Positions 7,410-10,000 of a stretch of DNA of 10,000 nucleotides are shown here, in pieces. The notes below the pieces were generated by a model. The model searched no databases. It saw only the letters and a list, made by a program, of their open reading frames with translations, and was not told the origin of the DNA. The position numbers and the translations under genes are program-made. Every line of letters begins with the position of its first letter. The stretch's first letter is position 1. This stretch comes from Asticcacaulis sp. (GTDB taxonomy: Bacteria > Pseudomonadota > Alphaproteobacteria > Caulobacterales > Caulobacteraceae), in contig NZ_JAIWNX010000105.1 of the NCBI RefSeq assembly GCF_020217185.1, positions 1-10,000 on the forward strand, given 5' to 3'.

Positions 7410-7441
7410 GCAAAAAAAAGCCGCGCATTTCGGCGCGGCTT
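7410..7441 (-). terminator. Strong intrinsic terminator, minus-strand orientation
   Basis: AAGCCGCGC (7418-7426) and GCGCGGCTT (7433-7441) form a perfect 9-bp stem with a 6-base loop. The run of eight A at 7412-7419 becomes a U-run after the hairpin when read on the minus strand, the textbook Rho-independent form. On the plus strand, only TAAAGTTT follows, so it would end feo transcription weakly at best. No minus-strand protein gene lies upstream, which points to a non-coding RNA. Confidence 0.8.
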
Positions 7442-7502
7442 AAAGTTTACAGGGAGGAAACGCCCAGGAAGGGCAATCAGCGCAGCGCGCTGAACATCTT
7501 CA
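7412..7502 (-). ncRNA. Candidate trans-acting small RNA with C-rich loops
   Basis: Read on the minus strand, four hairpins follow one another. First, TCAGCGC/GCGCTGA (7493-7477), a perfect 7-bp stem. Second, GCCC/GGGC with loop UUCCU (7474-7462). Third, GUUU/AAAC with loop CCUCCCUGU (7461-7445). Fourth, a 9-bp GC-rich stem ending in a U-run (7441-7412). Loops with UUCCU and CCUCCC are complementary to Shine-Dalgarno sequences, the hallmark of several alphaproteobacterial sRNAs (AbcR, MmgR, GsrN, cuckoo types). A possible promoter lies upstream on the minus strand: ACTAAATT (about 7510-7503) resembles the Caulobacter -10 pattern GCTANAWC, but the -35 (TTGCGTT) is poor. The expected length is about 90 nt. 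The transcript itself is inferred; the start is uncertain by several bases. I cannot place it in a named family. Confidence 0.55.
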
Positions 7503-7686
7503 ATTTAGTTTGCGATGCAGCAAAACGCAAGGCCTTAAGCGGCAAGCCTCTTCAACAAAAGTTACAAACGCAATGGGGTTTGTGAATGCAACGCAACACA
7601 GATCGTCGATAGCGCATTCTTACAAACCGGACGCCTTTTGGCACTGTGGTTTTCCGTCGCAGGGCGCATCCTGAGAGTCTTTACTG

Positions 7687-7938
7687 AGGAGCCCTGTCAT
7701 GACCCATTCCGAAGACCCGTTGCACGCGCGCGGCGACGCGCTGACCCGCAGCGGCCCCGAAGGTCCCGGCAATTTGCCGCGCCGTCGTCTGCCGTGGGGC
7801 ATTATCGCCCTTGTGATCGTCCTGATCGGATTTGTCGTCGCCTTTACCGCCACCAACCGCGACAGCCCGACCGCGAAGGGTCCGGATGCGGCCTATGACG
7901 CCAATCGCGTAGACAAGACAGGGACTTCAAACCCCTAG
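7687..7938 (+). CDS. Small single-pass membrane protein of unknown function
   Basis: The coding part is 7699-7938 (79 residues); the feature begins at the AGGAG ribosome binding site, 7687-7691, which lies 7 bases before the ATG. I do not recognise the protein. A polar, charged N-terminus of about 30 residues ends in RRR, followed by one hydrophobic helix at about 32-50 (PWGIIALVIVLIGFVVAF). A polar tail (TNRDSPTAKGPDAAYDAN) completes it. The arginines before the helix suggest the N-terminus stays in the cytoplasm and the tail faces the periplasm. No cysteine cluster, lipobox or enzyme motif is seen. It stands alone between the sRNA candidate and a hairpin at 7976-8005; nothing in the neighbourhood explains its job. 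The good ribosome binding site and the membrane segment make a real gene likely. Confidence 0.75.
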   Translation, partial: RSPVMTHSEDPLHARGDALTRSGPEGPGNLPRRRLPWGIIALVIVLIGFVVAFTATNRDSPTAKGPDAAYDANRVDKTGTSNP

Positions 7939-7975
7939 ATCGAAATGATTTTAGATGGAAACGGCTTATCGCTAT

Positions 7976-8005
7976 AGCGCCTCCCCTGAAATCAGGGGAG
8001 GCGCT
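7976..8005. terminator. Perfect 14-bp hairpin between convergent genes
   Basis: AGCGCCTCCCCTGA (7976-7989) and TCAGGGGAGGCGCT (7992-8005) are exact inverted copies with AA between them. It lies 37 bases after the small membrane protein gene and 32 bases after the permease stop as read on the minus strand, so a two-way terminator is likely. There is no long T-run on either side. Its core CCTCCCC/GGGGAGG is shared with the hairpin at 9487-9508, so it may be a repeat family member. Confidence 0.7.
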
Positions 8006-8037
8006 TGAATTACGATTCCATTAAAAGTCATACCGGT

Positions 8038-9357
8038 CTAGCCCGCACTCAACCAGATAAAACGCGCCACAAACAGCCCGGCCAGCACCAGCAACAGCCA
8101 GTCGCCAAGGCGCGCTTTACCGCGCAGCAGCTTGATCACCGCATAGGCCGTGATGCCGAAGGCCAGCCCGTTGGCAATGGAAAAGGTCAGGGGAATCCCG
8201 ATCAGAATCAGGAAGGCCGGAACAGAGACACCCGCGTCCTCCCAGTCGATCTCTTTCAGCGGGGCCATCATCAGCGCACCGACGATAATCAGGGCCGGTG
8301 CCGTGGCCGCCGCCGGGATGAACTGCGCATAGGGCGCGAAGAACAGCGCCACAAGGAACAGCAACCCCGTCACCACCGCCGTCAGGCCCGTGCGGCCGCC
8401 TTCGGCCACACCCGCCGCGCTTTCGATATAGCTGGTGACGGTCGAGGTGCCCATTACCGCCCCGGCCATCGAGGCGATCGAGTCGGTGAACAGGATCTTG
8501 TTGAGGCGCGGGATGCTGCCGTCGGGCTGCATCAGCCCGGCGCGCTTGGAGACGCCGACCAGTGTGCCGACATTGTCGAAAAGATCGACAAACAGAAACA
8601 CGAATACAATTTCGAGGATGCCAAAGCCCGTCTTGCCGATATCGAGCGCCGCCGGAATATCCAGCGCAAAGGCCGTCGCGGTCAGCGCCTTGAGGTCATA
8701 GGGTGTCGGCTGATAGGTCACCTGCCCCAGACCCCACGCCGCCGCGGTGGTCGCCAGTATACCGATCAGCACCGCGCCCTTGATACGCCAGGCGCTCAGC
8801 ACCGCGATGATCAGCAGCCCCAGCAGGGCCAGTGCCGGGGCCGGTGTTTTGAGGTCACCCAGCGCCACGGTGGTGGCCGGACTGGCGACGATTATGCCGG
8901 CCTCTTTCAGGCCGATAAAGGCGATAAACAGGCCTATGCCGCCCGCTACGGCGGCGAACAGGGGCTTGGGGATGGCGTTGACGATCATCTGACGCACCCC
9001 GCCGAGCGTCAGCAAGAGGAAGCACACCCCCGACAGAAAGACGCAGCCCAGCGCCGTCTGCCACGGCAGCCCCATCCCCTTGACCACGGTAAAGGTGAAA
9101 TAGGCGTTGAGCCCCATGCCCGGCGCCATGGCCAGCGGATAGTTGGCCACCAGCCCCATCAGGATCGAGGCAAAAGCCGCCGACGCGCAGGTCGCCGCCG
9201 CCACCGCCGCCAGCGGCATCCCCGTCTGCGACAGGATGGCCGGATTGACCAGCACGATATAGGCCATGGTCAGAAAGGTGGTGAAACCGGCCATGACCTC
9301 GGTCCGCACCGTGGTGCCCTGCGCGCTCAGGCCAAAATATCTGTCGAGAAAGCCCAT
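8038..9357 (-). CDS. AzgA-family (NCS2) purine base permease
   Basis: A 439-residue inner-membrane transporter of the AzgA branch of the nucleobase/cation symporter-2 family, which import adenine, guanine or hypoxanthine with protons. Family landmarks in order: TEVMAGFTTFLTMAYIVLVN at 19-38, APGMGLNAYF at 78-87, the substrate-site region VDLFDNVGTLVGV at 257-269, and GTSTVTSYIESAAGVAEGGR at 303-322. Many hydrophobic segments fill the rest, in keeping with the two inverted repeats of this fold, and the length is normal. The start ATG 9357 gives MGFLDRYFGL, typical for the family; GGGG stands 5 bases before it. The frame runs on upstream without a stop, but that part covers the intergenic repeat and the next gene in another frame, so it is not coding. 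It is downstream of a nucleosidase on the same strand. Exact base specificity cannot be read from sequence. Confidence 0.93.
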   Translation of the reverse strand: MGFLDRYFGLSAQGTTVRTEVMAGFTTFLTMAYIVLVNPAILSQTGMPLAAVAAATCASAAFASILMGLVANYPLAMAPGMGLNAYFTFTVVKGMGLPWQTALGCVFLSGVCFLLLTLGGVRQMIVNAIPKPLFAAVAGGIGLFIAFIGLKEAGIIVASPATTVALGDLKTPAPALALLGLLIIAVLSAWRIKGAVLIGILATTAAAWGLGQVTYQPTPYDLKALTATAFALDIPAALDIGKTGFGILEIVFVFLFVDLFDNVGTLVGVSKRAGLMQPDGSIPRLNKILFTDSIASMAGAVMGTSTVTSYIESAAGVAEGGRTGLTAVVTGLLFLVALFFAPYAQFIPAAATAPALIIVGALMMAPLKEIDWEDAGVSVPAFLILIGIPLTFSIANGLAFGITAYAVIKLLRGKARLGDWLLLVLAGLFVARFIWLSAG

Positions 9358-9404
9358 ATCGTCCCCACATACAAAATCGGTTTCATTAGCGCCCGGCGGA
9401 CGAT
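9358..9404 (-). promoter_or_regulatory. Possible RBS-masking stem in the permease leader
   Basis: On the minus strand, AUCGUCC (9404-9398) can pair with GGACGAU (9364-9358), which overlaps the GGGGA ribosome binding site just before the permease ATG. The loop would be 33 bases. Such pairing could hide the binding site and tune translation. Only 7 bp support it; chance is a real alternative. Confidence 0.25.
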
Positions 9405-9440
9405 GTTCCGCAAGCTGAAATTTTGCACCGCGATACAAAG

Positions 9441-9508
9441 TCCCCCACCACCACATCTCACCGCCTTCGGCGGCTCGTGCGGTCCCCCTCCCCAGCACGC
9501 TGGGGAGG
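9441..9508. repeat. GC-rich intergenic palindromic repeat (two hairpins)
   Basis: Two perfect hairpins lie close together: CCGCC/GGCGG around TTC (9461-9473) and CCTCCCCAGC/GCTGGGGAGG around AC (9487-9508). This composite, with CCGCCTTCGGCGG then CCTCCCC...GGGGAGG, resembles dispersed intergenic repeats I recall from Caulobacterales and sphingomonad genomes; that is memory, not a search. It sits between the nucleosidase stop and the permease, and could also damp or end transcription between them. Confidence 0.65.
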
Positions 9509-9535
9509 TATGAAGACGCAAGCGCCTTGCGGCCC

Positions 9536-10000
9536 TTATTTTGCCGGCAAGGCCCGGATAAACCGGCACACGACTGTGGCTGAATTTTCCGAGGCCAGCG
9601 CCATGAAGGTGGCCATCTGATTGGCGTGTTCGTCACCGCCCGCCAGATCGGACAGGCTGCGGAAGACGATGAACGGCACGTCATTGGCAAAGGCCACCTG
9701 CCCCACGGCTGCGCTTTCCATATCCGCCACACGAGCATTGAACGCACGGTGCAGATAGTCGCGGTAATCGGCATTATCGACAAAGGCCGGCGACGATACC
9801 GCATCCCCGCCCACATGCAGTTGCGGTCTGTGATCAAGGCAGCGCCCGTCCGCCGTACAGTGAGCCAGTTCCGTCTGCTCAAGTTTAGCGGCGACCGCCA
9901 GCATGGCCGGATCGGCCTCAAACCACACCCTGGGCTCGGGCGCGTGTTTGGCGCTGCCCACCACCACGGAATTGGGGATGATCATGCCATAGGCTTCCAT
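9536..10000 (-). CDS. 5'-methylthioadenosine/S-adenosylhomocysteine nucleosidase-like protein, partial
   Basis: A protein of the PNP/UDP phosphorylase superfamily; the visible 154 residues are the middle and C-terminal part, and the frame is open through the window edge at 10000. An ATG falls exactly at the edge but is probably internal, since the family needs a further N-terminal region with the purine-binding strand. The pattern VADMESAAVGQVAFANDVPF, then FRSLSDLAGG, matches the substrate-binding M-E and the catalytic Asp of MTA/SAH nucleosidases (E. coli: VEMEATAIA and AISDVAD). GGDAVSSPAFVDN before it fits the family's GD.x.SG.x.F motif. The enzyme would split MTA or SAH to adenine and a thioribose sugar. 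Other nucleosidases share this fold, so the substrate is inferred. The downstream purine permease supports purine salvage. Confidence 0.8.
   Translation of the reverse strand: MEAYGMIIPNSVVVGSAKHAPEPRVWFEADPAMLAVAAKLEQTELAHCTADGRCLDHRPQLHVGGDAVSSPAFVDNADYRDYLHRAFNARVADMESAAVGQVAFANDVPFIVFRSLSDLAGGDEHANQMATFMALASENSATVVCRFIRALPAK

Larger units (their letters stand above)
7393..7698. other. Intergenic region with candidate sRNA and its promoter
   Basis: This 306-bp gap has no supported protein gene. The left half (7412-7502) holds the four-hairpin minus-strand RNA candidate. Two inverted repeats lie further right: TTGCG/CGCAA at 7510-7514 and 7526-7530, within the possible promoter zone of that RNA, and ACAAAC/GTTTGT at 7564-7569 and 7578-7583. 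The right end carries AGGAG for the next gene. A small CCCG/CGGG hairpin (7398-7410) sits just after the feo operon. Confidence 0.6.

Noticed and set aside
7638..7655. Sigma-54-like promoter (TTGGCAC) before the small membrane protein gene
   Set aside because: The -24 part looks good, but the -12 position reads TTTTC in place of TTGC, so the essential GC is missing.
8005..9513. A long open frame antisense to the permease gene (502 residues)
   Set aside because: Low-complexity Gln/Arg/His-rich translation and no ribosome binding site; the opposite strand encodes a clear AzgA-type permease.
9358..9921. N-terminal extension of the permease frame up to 9921
   Set aside because: The extra residues cover the intergenic palindromic repeat and the nucleosidase gene in a different frame; the family start is at 9357.

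Overview
The window is GC-rich and densely coded, and its genes look like those of an alphaproteobacterium, most likely a Caulobacteraceae-type organism (Asticcacaulis or a relative). This rests on base composition, the style of the protein sequences and GC-rich intergenic palindromes; no rRNA or marker gene is present, so the assignment is tentative. Everything recognisable is chromosomal housekeeping or transport. There is no phage, transposase, CRISPR array, toxin-antitoxin pair or defence system.

Layout: (1) 1-931, plus strand: the end of a probable alpha/beta hydrolase, overlapping a classical short-chain dehydrogenase/reductase. (2) 1003-1254, plus strand: a small acidic protein of unknown function. 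(3) 1288-4854, minus strand: aroA (EPSP synthase), then the molybdate ABC transporter modA-modB-modC with overlapping reading frames. A 156-bp imperfect palindromic element fills the gap between aroA and modA. (4) 5039-7392, plus strand: a ferrous iron uptake operon, feoA-feoB plus a FeoB-associated Cys-rich membrane protein, behind a TATAAT hexamer overlapped by a Fur-like box. (5) 7412-7502, minus strand: a run of four hairpins ending in a strong intrinsic terminator, which I read as a candidate small RNA with C-rich loops. (6) 7699-7938, plus strand: a small single-pass membrane protein with a good ribosome binding site, followed by a perfect 14-bp hairpin. (7) 8038-10000, minus strand: an MTA/SAH-nucleosidase-like protein (cut by the window end) upstream of an AzgA-family purine permease, with a GC-rich repeat between them.

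How the parts fit: modABC imports molybdate for molybdenum cofactor, and feo imports Fe(II), probably under iron repression. The nucleosidase and the permease make a plausible purine salvage pair, because MTA/SAH cleavage releases adenine and AzgA-type permeases carry purine bases. The least explained parts are non-coding: the four-hairpin minus-strand transcript candidate, the aroA-modA palindrome, and the CCTCCCC-armed hairpins on both sides of the permease gene.
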